Of a DNA stretch of 64,000 nucleotides, positions 1-9,109 are shown piece after piece. Numbering within the stretch: the stretch's first letter is position 1; each line of letters starts with the position of its first letter. Source of the stretch: an uncultured Coriobacteriales bacterium. Its GTDB lineage: Bacteria; Actinomycetota; Coriobacteriia; Coriobacteriales; UMGS124. The translations under genes were made by a program, and so were the position numbers. Below the pieces are notes generated by a model. That model was not told the DNA's origin. It ran no database searches and worked only from the letters and a program-made list of their open reading frames with translations. The stretch lies in NCBI GenBank assembly GCA_934636245.1, contig CAKUAI010000004.1, positions 124,001 to 188,000 of the forward strand. The letters run 5' to 3'.

Positions 1-1352
1 GGCGCATCCGCTGGCGCGGTGCCACAGTGCTCGAGGTCGAGCCTGGCAGCCCTGCCGCCTTGGAGGGTCTCGAGCCCGGCATGATCGTGTCGCATGTGAA
101 CGGCGTGGAGCTGCGCGACATGATCGACTGGGACTGGGAGGCCGACGGCCCCGAGGTCGACCTTGAGGGCATCGCCAACCCCGACACGCCCGACGAGTTC
201 GAGTTCGAGTGCCACATCGAGCGCGACTGGGGCCAGGACTGGGGCATCTCCTTTGACGGAGCCGTGTTCGACGGCATGCGCCTGTGCCGCAACAACTGCC
301 TCTTCTGCTTCATGAAGATGCTTCCCCGCGGCATGCGCCGCACGCTCTACATGCGCGACGACGACTACCGCCTGTCCTTTCTCCAGGGCAACTTCGTCAC
401 GCTCACGAACCTCACCGACGACGACGTCGAGCGCATCGTCTCGCATGCCCTGTCGCCGCTCAACGTGTCACTGCATGCGGTGAGCCCCGACGTGCGCGCC
501 CGCCTCATGGGCAAAAACGCCCAGCGCGGTCTCGACGCCCTCGAGCAGATCCTCCAAGGCGGAATTGAGGTCCATGCCCAGATCGTGCTGTGCCCCAACG
601 AGAACGACGGCGAGGAGCTCGTGCGCACGCTCGATTTCGTGGAGGCCCGCCCGCTCATCACCTCGCTGGGCATCGTGCCTCTGGGCTTCACGCGCCACCA
701 GGACACGTTCACCGAGTCGTTCAACGAGCCGGCCCGCGCCCAGGCGGTCATCGACGCCGTGCGGCCCTACCAGCTGCGCAACCGCAAGGCCACGGGTCGC
801 ACGCGTTACCAACTCGCCGACGAGTTCTACCTCATGGCGCGCACCGATCCGCCCTGCGCCGAGGAGTACGACGGCTATCCGCAGTACTACGACGGCATCG
901 GCATGGTGCGCTCGTTTCTCGACGAGGCTGCCGACCTGCTCGCCGATGAGGAGGCGCTCGGCCCCATCCGCGCCGCCGCGGGGCGGCTCGAGGCGGCAGG
1001 GGAGCGGGTGCTGCTCGTCTCGGGCTGCGCGAGCGCGCATGTGGTGCGCGACTTTGCCTCTTCGCTGCCCGTCGGGGGCCGCTGCGAGGTCGTGGCGGTG
1101 GAGAACGACTACTTCGGGGGCAACGTCAACGTCACGGGCCTTCTGTGTGCCTGCGACGTTTTTGCGCAGCTGCCCCGGGACCTGTCGCACACCGTCGTGT
1201 GGCTGCCCGACATCATGCTCAACGCCGACCGCCTCACGCTTGACGGCGTGGCGGCCGACGAGCTCATCCACACGCTCGAGGACCGCGGTGCTCGGGGCTT
1301 TTTCGTGACCGCGGTGCCCCAAGGCATCAAACGCGCGTTCGAAGCGCTCTGA
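1..1352 (+). CDS. DUF512 / PDZ radical-SAM-like protein (5' end outside window)
   Basis: The frame is open to the left edge of the window, with an in-frame GTG at 27, but the homologous PDZ segment already begins before it, so the true start probably lies just upstream. An N-terminal PDZ-like domain is followed by a cysteine cluster of the form CxxxCxxC (CRNNCLFC, about residue 90) and the conserved stretch DDDYRLSFLQGNFVTLTN. This is typical of the TIGR03279/DUF512 family of putative radical SAM proteins. Members commonly lie next to der, as here (48 bp to der). The biochemical function is unknown; a link to ribosome biology is inferred only from its neighbour. Family assignment is firm, role is not. 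Confidence 0.88.
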   Translation, partial: RIRWRGATVLEVEPGSPAALEGLEPGMIVSHVNGVELRDMIDWDWEADGPEVDLEGIANPDTPDEFEFECHIERDWGQDWGISFDGAVFDGMRLCRNNCLFCFMKMLPRGMRRTLYMRDDDYRLSFLQGNFVTLTNLTDDDVERIVSHALSPLNVSLHAVSPDVRARLMGKNAQRGLDALEQILQGGIEVHAQIVLCPNENDGEELVRTLDFVEARPLITSLGIVPLGFTRHQDTFTESFNEPARAQAVIDAVRPYQLRNRKATGRTRYQLADEFYLMARTDPPCAEEYDGYPQYYDGIGMVRSFLDEAADLLADEEALGPIRAAAGRLEAAGERVLLVSGCASAHVVRDFASSLPVGGRCEVVAVENDYFGGNVNVTGLLCACDVFAQLPRDLSHTVVWLPDIMLNADRLTLDGVAADELIHTLEDRGARGFFVTAVPQGIKRAFEAL

Positions 1353-1400
1353 GCGTGGTACCCTGAGAGCACGTATGTTTTTTCTCAAGGAGGTTCACCC

Positions 1401-2717
1401 ATGACAAAGCCTGTCGTTGCAGTGGTGGGCAGGCCCAATGTGGGCAAGTCCACGTTCGTCAACCGTGTTTCCCAGCGTCCCGAGGCCATCGTGCACGAGA
1501 CCGAGGGCGTCACCCGTGACAGGACGTTCCATGATTCGGACTGGAACGGCACCGAGTTCTCGCTGTGCGATACCGGCGGTATCGAGGTCGGCGATTCCGA
1601 GGATGCGTTCCAGAGCAAGATTCGCGACCAGGCGGTGCTCGCCATCAACGAGGCCGACGCCATCATCTTCCTCGTCGACGGCAAGACCGGCGTCACCGAG
1701 GAGGACGAGGCTGTCTCCCGCATCCTGAAGCGCACCGACAAGCCGGTCTTCCTGGCCGTCAACAAGTGCGACTCCGTCCTGCAGGACGCCAACGCCTACG
1801 AGTTCTACAGCCTGGGCCTGGGCGACCCGTACCCCATCAGCGCCCAGCACGGCAACGGCGTGGGCGACATCCTCGACGACGTCGTGGCCTCGCTGCCCGA
1901 GGCCACCGAGGAGGAGGTCCCCGAGGACCTCATTCGCGTCGCCATCGTCGGTCGCCCCAACGCCGGTAAGTCCTCGCTGCTCAACCGCCTCTGCGGCGAG
2001 CAGCGCTCCATCGTGAGCGACGTGGCCGGCACCACCCGTGACGCCGTCGACACGCTCGTCGAGCACGAGGGCGTCAAGTACCGCCTCATCGACACCGCCG
2101 GTATGCGCAAGCGCACCGTCATCAACGAGGACCTGGAGTTCTACTCCTACGTGCGTGCCGAGCGTGCCATCGAGCGCGCCGACGTGGCCCTCATCGTCAT
2201 CGACTCCACTATCGGCGTCACCGAGCAGGACCAGCGCGTCGCCGGTATGGCGCACAACAACGGCATCGCCGTGGTCGTCCTGCTCAACAAGTGGGACCTC
2301 GTCGACACCGCCGAGCGCCGCGAGGAGCTTGAGAACGACGTGGCCGAGCGCCTGCACTTCGTCTCCTACGCTCCCGTGGTGCGTATCTCCGCCCTCACGG
2401 GCCGCTCCTGCCTGCGCGTGTGGGACGCTGTGAACACCGCCGACGCCCACCGTCGCCAGGTCATCCCGACCCCGCAGCTCAACAAGCTCCTCACCGAGCT
2501 GCGCGAGTTCGGCCACACGGTGACGAAGGGCACGAAGCGCCTCAAGATGAACTACATCACGCAGACGGGCAACAAGCCTCCCATCTTCACCATCTTCGTG
2601 AACATGCCCGAGCTCGTTACCCCCAACTACGAGCACTTCCTCGAGAACCGCATTCGCGACCGCTTTGACCTTACCGGTACGCCCATCAGGTTCAAGTTCA
2701 AGAAGAAGGCCATGTAG
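1401..2717 (+). CDS. der: Ribosome-biogenesis GTPase Der (EngA)
   Basis: Double GTPase required for maturation of the 50S subunit. Two complete G domains are visible: P-loops GRPNVGKST near residue 10 and GRPNAGKSS near residue 184, each followed by DTxG switch and NKxD specificity motifs (NKCD about 121, NKWD about 295). A C-terminal KH-like domain rich in basic residues ends in KFKKKAM. Length 438 aa is normal for the family. The ATG is set by a strong AAGGAGG ribosome-binding site 8 bases upstream. It follows the DUF512 gene and precedes plsY by 47 bp in the same direction, the classic DUF512-der-plsY-gpsA order. Confidence 0.98.
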   Translation: MTKPVVAVVGRPNVGKSTFVNRVSQRPEAIVHETEGVTRDRTFHDSDWNGTEFSLCDTGGIEVGDSEDAFQSKIRDQAVLAINEADAIIFLVDGKTGVTEEDEAVSRILKRTDKPVFLAVNKCDSVLQDANAYEFYSLGLGDPYPISAQHGNGVGDILDDVVASLPEATEEEVPEDLIRVAIVGRPNAGKSSLLNRLCGEQRSIVSDVAGTTRDAVDTLVEHEGVKYRLIDTAGMRKRTVINEDLEFYSYVRAERAIERADVALIVIDSTIGVTEQDQRVAGMAHNNGIAVVVLLNKWDLVDTAERREELENDVAERLHFVSYAPVVRISALTGRSCLRVWDAVNTADAHRRQVIPTPQLNKLLTELREFGHTVTKGTKRLKMNYITQTGNKPPIFTIFVNMPELVTPNYEHFLENRIRDRFDLTGTPIRFKFKKKAM

Positions 2718-2764
2718 GCTCTTGCCCCTGGCAGCGCGAAACCGTTAGGAGATAACCTTCCACC

Positions 2765-3421
2765 ATGCTTGTCTATGTGATGTGTGCCCTGGCGTGTGTC
2801 ATCGCGTATGTTCTTGGCGGCATCCCTTCCGCCTACCTCATCGGTAAGGCTTTTGGCAACGTGGATATTCGTACCCAGGGTTCGGGCAACGTCGGTTCTA
2901 CCAACGTGGCTCGCACCCTGGGCGCCAAGGCTGGCATTCTCACGCTGGTCAGCGACATCCTCAAGGCCGTAGTCGCCGTTTTGATCGGCAAGCTTCTCAT
3001 CGGCGTGGTGGGCGCAGGTGCCATCGAGACGACCGCCCCGGGCGGCGTCTACGACTGGTGCGCGGCGCTTGTGTATCTGGCGGTCATTCTGGGCCACATG
3101 TTCACCCCATTCCTGCATTTCCATGGCGGCAAGGGCATCGCCTCGGGCTTCGGCGGCGCGGTGGTGCTCATGCCCTGGGCTGGATTGAGCCTGTGGGGAC
3201 CGTTTTTGATTTTTGCCGTCAGCACGAGGTACGTCTCGGTCGGCAGCATTGCCGGCGCCCTTTCGCTGCCTATTTTTGCCAATCTTTTTTATCAGCCTTC
3301 GATGGCTTTCACGGTCATCGTCTGCATCGTGTCGGTGCTTGTCATTTGGGGCCATCGCTCCAATATCAAGAAGCTCGCCCACGGGCAGGAGAGCAAGTTC
3401 TCCGTTAAAAAGTCGAAGTAG
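2765..3421 (+). CDS. plsY: Acyl-phosphate:glycerol-3-phosphate acyltransferase PlsY
   Basis: Integral membrane enzyme that transfers the acyl group of acyl-phosphate to glycerol-3-phosphate, the first step of phospholipid synthesis in bacteria with the PlsX/PlsY route. At 218 aa it has several hydrophobic segments and both family signatures: GSGNVGSTNVAR in the N-terminal third and HFHGGKGIASGFG near residue 119, which form the active site on the cytoplasmic loops. An AGGAG-like site precedes the ATG. The stop codon is 5 bases before gpsA, so substrate supply and use are probably co-expressed. Confidence 0.97.
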   Translation: MLVYVMCALACVIAYVLGGIPSAYLIGKAFGNVDIRTQGSGNVGSTNVARTLGAKAGILTLVSDILKAVVAVLIGKLLIGVVGAGAIETTAPGGVYDWCAALVYLAVILGHMFTPFLHFHGGKGIASGFGGAVVLMPWAGLSLWGPFLIFAVSTRYVSVGSIAGALSLPIFANLFYQPSMAFTVIVCIVSVLVIWGHRSNIKKLAHGQESKFSVKKSK

Positions 3422-3426
3422 GTGAT

Positions 3427-4440
3427 GTGGTGAAGCAGCGCGTCTGCGTGGTCGGCGCCGGCTCGTGGGGTACCGCGGTTGCCGGGCATATGACCAAGCA
3501 GGGCAACGAGGTGCGCCTTTGGTCGCACAACCCCGAGGTTGCCCGTTCCATCAACGAGGAGCATACCAACCCCGTCTATTTGCCCGCATGCAAGCTGGGC
3601 GAGGGTGTGGTCTCCAGCACCGACCATGCGTGGTGCCTCGAGGGGGCCGACGCGGTGCTGTTCGTTGTGCCTTCGAGCCACCTGCGCTCGGTCGCCCGTG
3701 ACTGCAGCCCCTTCATTGCGCCTGACCTGCCCGTTTGCGTGCTTACCAAGGGTATCGAGTACGGCACCAACAAGCTCATGACCGAGGTCGTGGAAGACGA
3801 GCTCACGAGGCGCAATCGCATCGCGTGCCTGTCGGGCCCCAACCATGCCGAGGAAGTCTGCCTCGACATGCCCGCCGGTGCCGTCGCCGCCTCCAGCGAC
3901 CTGGCATGCGCCGAGTACTTTAAGGACCTCTTCAACGCCGATCTCTTCCGCACCTATGTGTCCACCGACGAGGTGGGCGTCGAGGTGTGCGCCGCGGCCA
4001 AGAACGTCGTGGCTATTGCCTGCGGTGTGGTCAAGGGCCTCTCGTTTGGCGACAACACGCTCTCGGTCATCATGACGCGCGGTCTTGCCGAGATGAGCCG
4101 CATCGTGGCCGCCCGCGGTGGCGACCCCATGACCTGCATGGGCCTGGCCGGCATGGGCGACCTCGTTGCCACCTGCACGAGTGCCCACTCCCGCAACCAG
4201 ACTTTCGGCGCGGCGCTTGCCAAGGGCGAGACGCTCGAGTCCTACGAGGCACGTACCCACATGGTCGTCGAGGGTGCCCGCGCCTGCCGCTCCATCCTGC
4301 ATATGGCCCGCGAGCTGGGAGTCGAGGTGCCGCTCACTGAGGCGGTGCATGCGCTGCTCTACGAGGGCACGCCTCTGCCCGAGATTGCCGAGGCCTTGTT
4401 CCGCCGCACTCCGCGCATGGAGTTCTACGGTCTCGATTAG
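3427..4440 (+). CDS. gpsA: Glycerol-3-phosphate dehydrogenase [NAD(P)+]
   Basis: Reduces dihydroxyacetone phosphate to sn-glycerol-3-phosphate, the substrate of PlsY encoded just upstream. The Rossmann motif GAGSWGTA starts at residue 10, and the C-terminal domain has the AAKNVVAIACG segment near residue 190 with the catalytic lysine. Length is 337 aa. The start is a GTG at 3427; a second GTG follows immediately at 3430, so the exact first codon is uncertain by one residue. The plsY-gpsA spacing of 5 bases implies translational coupling. Confidence 0.97.
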   Translation: MVKQRVCVVGAGSWGTAVAGHMTKQGNEVRLWSHNPEVARSINEEHTNPVYLPACKLGEGVVSSTDHAWCLEGADAVLFVVPSSHLRSVARDCSPFIAPDLPVCVLTKGIEYGTNKLMTEVVEDELTRRNRIACLSGPNHAEEVCLDMPAGAVAASSDLACAEYFKDLFNADLFRTYVSTDEVGVEVCAAAKNVVAIACGVVKGLSFGDNTLSVIMTRGLAEMSRIVAARGGDPMTCMGLAGMGDLVATCTSAHSRNQTFGAALAKGETLESYEARTHMVVEGARACRSILHMARELGVEVPLTEAVHALLYEGTPLPEIAEALFRRTPRMEFYGLD

Positions 4441-4488
4441 CACAAACTGTTTCGCCCAACGACTGGAGCTCGAAGAGGGGAGCACGAC

Positions 4489-5181
4489 ATGCCTGCAGCT
4501 ACGTTGTCCAAAACCGATGTGATGATGTCCCCGTCGATTCTTTCGGCGGACTTCATGGCCTTGCGCGAGAGCGTCTCGCAGGTTTCCAACGGCGCTGACT
4601 TCATCCACGTCGACGTCATGGACGGCCACTTCGTGCCGAACCTCACCATCGGCCCCATGTTCGTCAAAGGCCTGACCGGCTGCTTCGGCAACCCCCTCGA
4701 CGTGCACCTCATGGTGGACAACCCTGAGTCGACTTGCGACTGGTACATCGACGCAGGTGCCTCGCTCGTGACTGCCCAGCTTGAGGCCCTCACACATGCC
4801 AACCGCTTCGCTCGCCATGTCCGCGAGCGCGGTGCCCTTGCCGGCATCGCCATCAACCCTGCCACTCCCGTGTGCCTGCTGCGTGATGTCGTCGAGGAGC
4901 TCGACGTCGTGCTCGTCATGAGCGTGAACCCCGGCTTCGGCGGCCAGTCTTACATCACCTCCACCGCTCGTCGCATCCGCGAGCTGCGTGACATGTGTGC
5001 AAACCTCGGCTGTAACCCTGTGGTTGAGGTTGATGGTGGCATCGGCGTCAAGACCGCCCCGCTTGTGTGCGAGGCCGGTGCGAACATGCTTGTGGCTGGC
5101 TCGGCCATCTTCGGCGCTGAGGACCCCCATGCTGCCATGGAGCAGATCAGGGCTGCCGGCGCTGCGAGCTTGGTGCTCTAA
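4489..5181 (+). CDS. rpe: Ribulose-phosphate 3-epimerase
   Basis: Interconverts D-ribulose-5-phosphate and D-xylulose-5-phosphate in the pentose phosphate pathway. The TIM-barrel signatures are present: SPSILSADF near residue 14, the metal-binding HVDVMDGHFVPN from residue 40, the NPGFGGQ phosphate loop near 148 and EVDGGI near 181. At 230 aa it has the usual length. A GAGGGGAG ribosome-binding site precedes the ATG. Only two bases separate its stop from the next start, so it is probably translated together with the cysteine desulfurase. Confidence 0.97.
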   Translation: MPAATLSKTDVMMSPSILSADFMALRESVSQVSNGADFIHVDVMDGHFVPNLTIGPMFVKGLTGCFGNPLDVHLMVDNPESTCDWYIDAGASLVTAQLEALTHANRFARHVRERGALAGIAINPATPVCLLRDVVEELDVVLVMSVNPGFGGQSYITSTARRIRELRDMCANLGCNPVVEVDGGIGVKTAPLVCEAGANMLVAGSAIFGAEDPHAAMEQIRAAGAASLVL

Positions 5182-5183
5182 GC

Positions 5184-6371
5184 ATGCGCGTGCGCCACTA
5201 TTTCGACCATGCGGCGTCGAGCCCCATGTCCAGCCTGTGCCGTGAGGAAATGGCTCGCTACGACGCCCAAGAATGGGCCGGCACCAACCCAAACTCCCTG
5301 CATACAAGCGGTCGTGCCGCCTTTGCCGCGCTTGAACGCGCCCGCACTGACGTTGCGCGTGCTGTGGGTGCCAAGCGCCCCAGCGAGATTGTCTTCACGA
5401 GCGGCGGCACCGAGGCCAACACGCTTGCTATTCGCGGCATGGCTCTGGCTCAGCTTCAAACGCCAGGTTCCAAGCGTCGCCGCGTGCTTGTAAGCGCCGT
5501 TGAACACGATTCTGTTCTTGACCCTGCAGCTTCCCTTGAGCGTGATGGTTTCACGGTCGAGCGCATCCCCGTGCTTCCCAACGGCGTCGTCGACCTCGAG
5601 GCCCTTGAGCATATGCTCGGCCCCGACGTTGTCCTCGTTTGCGTGATGGGCGCAAACAACGAGGTTGGAGCTGTGCAGCCTATCCCGCGCGTCGTAGCCC
5701 TTGCGCATGCCCAGGGTGCGCTTGTGCATTGCGATGCGATTCAGACGTTTGGTCACGTCCCCTTCAATGCCTCGCAGCTGGGCATTGACACTGCCTCGTT
5801 TGCGGCGCACAAGGTTGCCGGCCCCGTTTCGTGCGGAGCGCTCTATGTGCGCTCGCGTACGCCCATCGTGGCGCAGCAGGTGGGAGGGGGCCAGGAGGGC
5901 GGCCTTCGCAGCGGCACGCAAGACGTGCGCTCGGCCATGGCCTTTGCAGCCGTCGCCAAACAGGCTGCTGCCACTCTTCAAGACAACGACGCGCTTCTGC
6001 GTAGCCACGGCCGCCTGATTGTCGACACGCTGCGCGTCGAAGGACTCGACTTTTTCGAGACCTTGCGCCGCGAAGGCATCGACACACCTGAAACGCTTCC
6101 CAATATCGTGCACCTGCTTGTGCCCGGCCATCAGACGGAGGGTCTCGTCCTGGGCTTGGACGACCTGGGGTACGAGGTTTCGGGCGGTTCTGCCTGCTCA
6201 AGCGGTTCACTCGATCCCAGTCACGTGCTGGCTGCCATGGGCGTGCCCCGCGACCTCGCCTTCTGCGCCCTGCGTATTTCTTTTGACACGCGTGTAAGCG
6301 CTGAAGAGTGCGAGGGCCTGGCGCATGCCCTGGTGCAGGTGTGCCGCGAGGCTTCGACGCGCAAACGATAG
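5184..6371 (+). CDS. Cysteine desulfurase, NifS/IscS-type (class V aminotransferase)
   Basis: PLP enzyme that removes sulfur from cysteine as a persulfide for Fe-S clusters or thio-modified RNA. The N-terminal YFDHAASSP and the TSGGTEANT motif are typical. The PLP lysine lies in AHKVAGP at about residue 210. The catalytic cysteine is C338 in SGGSACSSGS, in the flexible loop. Length is 395 aa. No IscU-type scaffold or TrmU gene is adjacent, so the sulfur acceptor cannot be read from context; the radical SAM methylthiotransferases elsewhere in the window are possible clients. Confidence 0.93.
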   Translation: MRVRHYFDHAASSPMSSLCREEMARYDAQEWAGTNPNSLHTSGRAAFAALERARTDVARAVGAKRPSEIVFTSGGTEANTLAIRGMALAQLQTPGSKRRRVLVSAVEHDSVLDPAASLERDGFTVERIPVLPNGVVDLEALEHMLGPDVVLVCVMGANNEVGAVQPIPRVVALAHAQGALVHCDAIQTFGHVPFNASQLGIDTASFAAHKVAGPVSCGALYVRSRTPIVAQQVGGGQEGGLRSGTQDVRSAMAFAAVAKQAAATLQDNDALLRSHGRLIVDTLRVEGLDFFETLRREGIDTPETLPNIVHLLVPGHQTEGLVLGLDDLGYEVSGGSACSSGSLDPSHVLAAMGVPRDLAFCALRISFDTRVSAEECEGLAHALVQVCREASTRKR

Positions 6372-6386
6372 GGATAGGGGAGCGCC

Positions 6387-7187
6387 ATGGAACTCGTTGA
6401 CTGCCATACCCACACCTTTTATTCCGATGGCAAGGCAAGCGTGGAAGACAACGTCTCCCGCGCCTGCGAGCTCGGACTGACCACCATCTGCATCACCGAC
6501 CATCTCACGCTGCCCCATGAGATCGACCCCACGTGCGAGGTCAGCGTCGCTGAAGCCGACCTTCCCGCTTATGCGGCCGACATCGAGGCGGCCCGTGCCC
6601 GGCACCCCGAGGTCGACGTCATCTTTGGATTTGAGTGCGACTACTACCCGGGATGTGCTGACAACATCGTTCGTTGGACTCACGGGGCGACATTTCGGCT
6701 CGGCTCGGTGCACATGGTGGACATGCGCTGGATCGACGACTTCAGCGACCTCTCGTTTTGGGAGGAGCGCGGCGTCGACGCTGTTTGGGAGGGGTATTTC
6801 CGCCTTTGGGGCCAAGCCTGCCGCAGCGGCCTGTTCGACTCCATGGCGCACCCCGACCTCGTGAGCCTCCTGGGCCGCTACCCCTCCGGCGATGCCATGC
6901 AGCGCCTGTATGCCCAGGCTGCCCGTGATGCGGCTGCAGCCGGCGTGCGTGTGGAGATCAACACGGCAGGCGCCATCAAGCCTGTCGGCAGGTTCTACCC
7001 CCATCCCGAGCTGCTCTCTCTTTTCTGCGAGGTGGGCGTCCCCCTCACCGTGGGTTCCGACGCCCATGTGGTGGCGCGCGTTGGCGAGAACATCGAGCAG
7101 GCCTATGCGCTTGCGGTTGCGGCGGGTTATCGCAGCGTCGACGTCCCGACTTCGGCAGGTGGCTGGCGCAGCATTTCAATCGCGTAA
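6387..7187 (+). CDS. PHP-domain phosphatase, histidinol-phosphatase (HisK/HisJ)-like
   Basis: 266 aa PHP-superfamily protein. It begins with DCHTHTFYSDG, whose paired histidines (H7, H9) are metal ligands. Further ligand motifs are SVHMVDMRW near residue 112, the SMAHPDL segment near 153 and GSDAHVV near 224. This arrangement matches the HisK/HisJ histidinol-phosphatase family. No other histidine-biosynthesis gene is nearby, so histidinol phosphate is a family-based guess and another phosphoester substrate is possible. GGGGAG provides a ribosome-binding site 15 bases after the preceding stop. Confidence 0.8.
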   Translation: MELVDCHTHTFYSDGKASVEDNVSRACELGLTTICITDHLTLPHEIDPTCEVSVAEADLPAYAADIEAARARHPEVDVIFGFECDYYPGCADNIVRWTHGATFRLGSVHMVDMRWIDDFSDLSFWEERGVDAVWEGYFRLWGQACRSGLFDSMAHPDLVSLLGRYPSGDAMQRLYAQAARDAAAAGVRVEINTAGAIKPVGRFYPHPELLSLFCEVGVPLTVGSDAHVVARVGENIEQAYALAVAAGYRSVDVPTSAGGWRSISIA

Positions 7188-7254
7188 TGCGTCGGCGCCC
7201 GTGCGGCGTCTGCCCCTCCCATCTGAATCGACTTGTTTCGGAAGGTGATCTGCC

Positions 7255-8049
7255 ATGAAGGTGCGCGAACTCGAAACGTCTCTCTTCTCATGCCTGCCGA
7301 AGATGTGGGCTGAGCCGTGGGACAAGGTCGGTCTCTCGGTGGGCGACCCCAACGCCGAGGTCACCAAGGTCGCCCTTGCCCTCGACGCGTCGGCAGACAA
7401 CGTTCGCGCAGCCTACGCGGCCGGCGCCAACGTGCTGCTCACCCATCACCCGGTGTGCCTTTCCATGCCCGACGCCCTCACGCCGTCCTCGGCCGGTGCG
7501 GGCTTTGCAAGCTCGTGCCTTTGGGAGGCCATGCGCCTGGGCGTGGCCGTCTTGTCGTTCCACACCAACCTCGACCGGTGCGAGGCAGCACGAGCGGCCA
7601 TGCCCGGCCGCCTGGGCCTTGCCGCGCAGGGCGCCGGTCTGGAGGCGGACCGCCCGGAGAGCCTCGGCCGCCTGGGTGCCTGCGTGCCGCTTTCTTCTGG
7701 GACGACGTTGCGCGACCTTGCCCGCTCGTGCAAAGACGCGCTGGGCGACGTCGCGCAGGTCTATGGCCCGCTTGACTCCGCCCGCGCCCACGCCGCGTTC
7801 TTCACCGGCAGCCTCGGCGACTGCGGCCACTATGCGCTTGAGGCTGGCTGCGACGTCGTGGTGTGCGGTGAGTGCGGCTACCACAAGGCGCTTGAGCTTC
7901 TCACCCACGGATGTGCAGTCGTCGTGCTTGGCCACGACGTGTCTGAGCTGCCGCTCATGGGCGTTCTCAACGACATTCTCGACTCGCTCGGCCTGCCTGA
8001 AGATGCGCGTGTGGTGCTTTGCGAGGATTCGCACTGGTCTAGCATCTGA
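7255..8049 (+). CDS. Nif3-like dinuclear metal centre protein (YbgI/YqfO family)
   Basis: 264 aa member of the NIF3/DUF34 family of hexameric toroidal proteins with a two-metal site. Ligand motifs are THHPV (H64-H65), FHTNLD near residue 103 and GHDVSE near 227-232. A PII-like insert found in some homologues is not obvious here. The family is annotated as GTP cyclohydrolase 1 type 2-like, but the physiological reaction is not settled. It is followed 95 bp downstream by the zinc-ribbon protein, a pairing seen in many actinobacteria and other bacteria. Confidence 0.9.
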   Translation: MKVRELETSLFSCLPKMWAEPWDKVGLSVGDPNAEVTKVALALDASADNVRAAYAAGANVLLTHHPVCLSMPDALTPSSAGAGFASSCLWEAMRLGVAVLSFHTNLDRCEAARAAMPGRLGLAAQGAGLEADRPESLGRLGACVPLSSGTTLRDLARSCKDALGDVAQVYGPLDSARAHAAFFTGSLGDCGHYALEAGCDVVVCGECGYHKALELLTHGCAVVVLGHDVSELPLMGVLNDILDSLGLPEDARVVLCEDSHWSSI

Positions 8050-8143
8050 TGCGCGTCTGGGCGTGTATCATGTTCCGACTATTGAATGAAATGCCTTTGT
8101 AGCCATCCTTGTACACGAAATTGCAGAGAAAGAGGAATCAAGT

Positions 8144-8854
8144 ATGCCGGTCACGACCGATCTTCTCGAGCTTCAGCAGGTTGACTTGCAGATTATGCGC
8201 GACCGTAAGGCTATCGACGAGATTCCCCAGGCAGAGCAGATCAAGGATGTCCGCGGAAGGCTCAAGGAGCTTTCCAAGAAGACCACGAAGATCGTGGGCC
8301 TGCTCAAGGATGCCCGCATCGAGGTCGAGGACAACGACGGTCGCCGCCGCACGCTGAGCGCCCGCGTCGAGGAAGTCAAGCGCGACAGCGAGGCTTCTGA
8401 TGACTTCCGTCTCACTCAGAGCTATAAGGCCGAGCTCGACCGTCTGGCCAAGCGCCTTGAGAAGGTCGATTTCAACCAGAAGAAGGCTAAGGCTGAGCTC
8501 GAGCGCCTCGAGGGCCTCTATCGCCAGGCTTCTGCCATCAAGGCCCAGCTCGAGGCCAAGGAGGCCGAGCTCGTCGAGGCCTTCAAGAAGAGCGCCAACG
8601 ACCTGCGTGAGGACCTTACCCGTCTTGTCGCCCGCCGCGAGACGCTGCAGCAGGCCATTCCCGCAGACCTTCTCGAACGCTACCGTGTCTCCTGCGCCCA
8701 GCACAACCTCGTGGGTATCTGCAAGCTCGAGGACCACACGTGCACGGGCTGCCGCGTTGAGCTTCAGCAGTCTCAGTACGAGCAGCTCATCAAGGGCGAC
8801 AGCCTTGCCGTGTGCCCGGTGTGCGGTCGAATGATGGTCGTGCACGGCGCATAA
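8144..8854 (+). CDS. C4-type zinc-ribbon protein with N-terminal coiled-coil hairpin
   Basis: 236 aa. Residues roughly 5-170 are highly charged heptad-like sequence expected to form an antiparallel coiled coil (CT398-like hairpin). The C-terminus carries a CxxC...CxxC zinc ribbon (CTGC near 199 and CPVCG near 224). This matches the widespread DUF164/zf-RING_7 family, often encoded beside nif3-like genes as here. The function is not firmly established; family members have been linked to nucleic-acid or flagellar roles in other phyla. AGAGGAATC upstream is the ribosome-binding site. Confidence 0.88.
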   Translation: MPVTTDLLELQQVDLQIMRDRKAIDEIPQAEQIKDVRGRLKELSKKTTKIVGLLKDARIEVEDNDGRRRTLSARVEEVKRDSEASDDFRLTQSYKAELDRLAKRLEKVDFNQKKAKAELERLEGLYRQASAIKAQLEAKEAELVEAFKKSANDLREDLTRLVARRETLQQAIPADLLERYRVSCAQHNLVGICKLEDHTCTGCRVELQQSQYEQLIKGDSLAVCPVCGRMMVVHGA

Positions 8855-8898
8855 GGCCTCCTGCCTTTAGAGTGCCTGCGTAGATTCATGCCGCGAGG

Positions 8899-8928
8899 TT
8901 GACCAAAAACGCACCGAGAACGTACAAT
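8899..8928 (+). promoter_or_regulatory. Candidate sigma-70-type promoter for rny
   Basis: TTGACC at 8899-8904 and TACAAT at 8923-8928 are separated by 18 bases in the 255-base gap between the zinc-ribbon gene and rny. The predicted transcript would have a leader of roughly 175 bases before the rny start. This would make rny the first gene of its own unit. The match is by eye only. Confidence 0.55.
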
Positions 8929-9109
8929 CGTCTAGCATTTGTGACTTCTCTCGTTTTAGACGAGTTTTGGATATAGAACGGTCAAAACTTCATCTAATTC
9001 ATCAGGGTGTTCACGATGCCGGACGTTTTGCGTGCGGCATGTCGGTGTTGGCATGTGCTCGCCTTTCGTCCGTTTTGCATAACAGCCAAACGAAGCCGGG
9101 AGGTAGCAC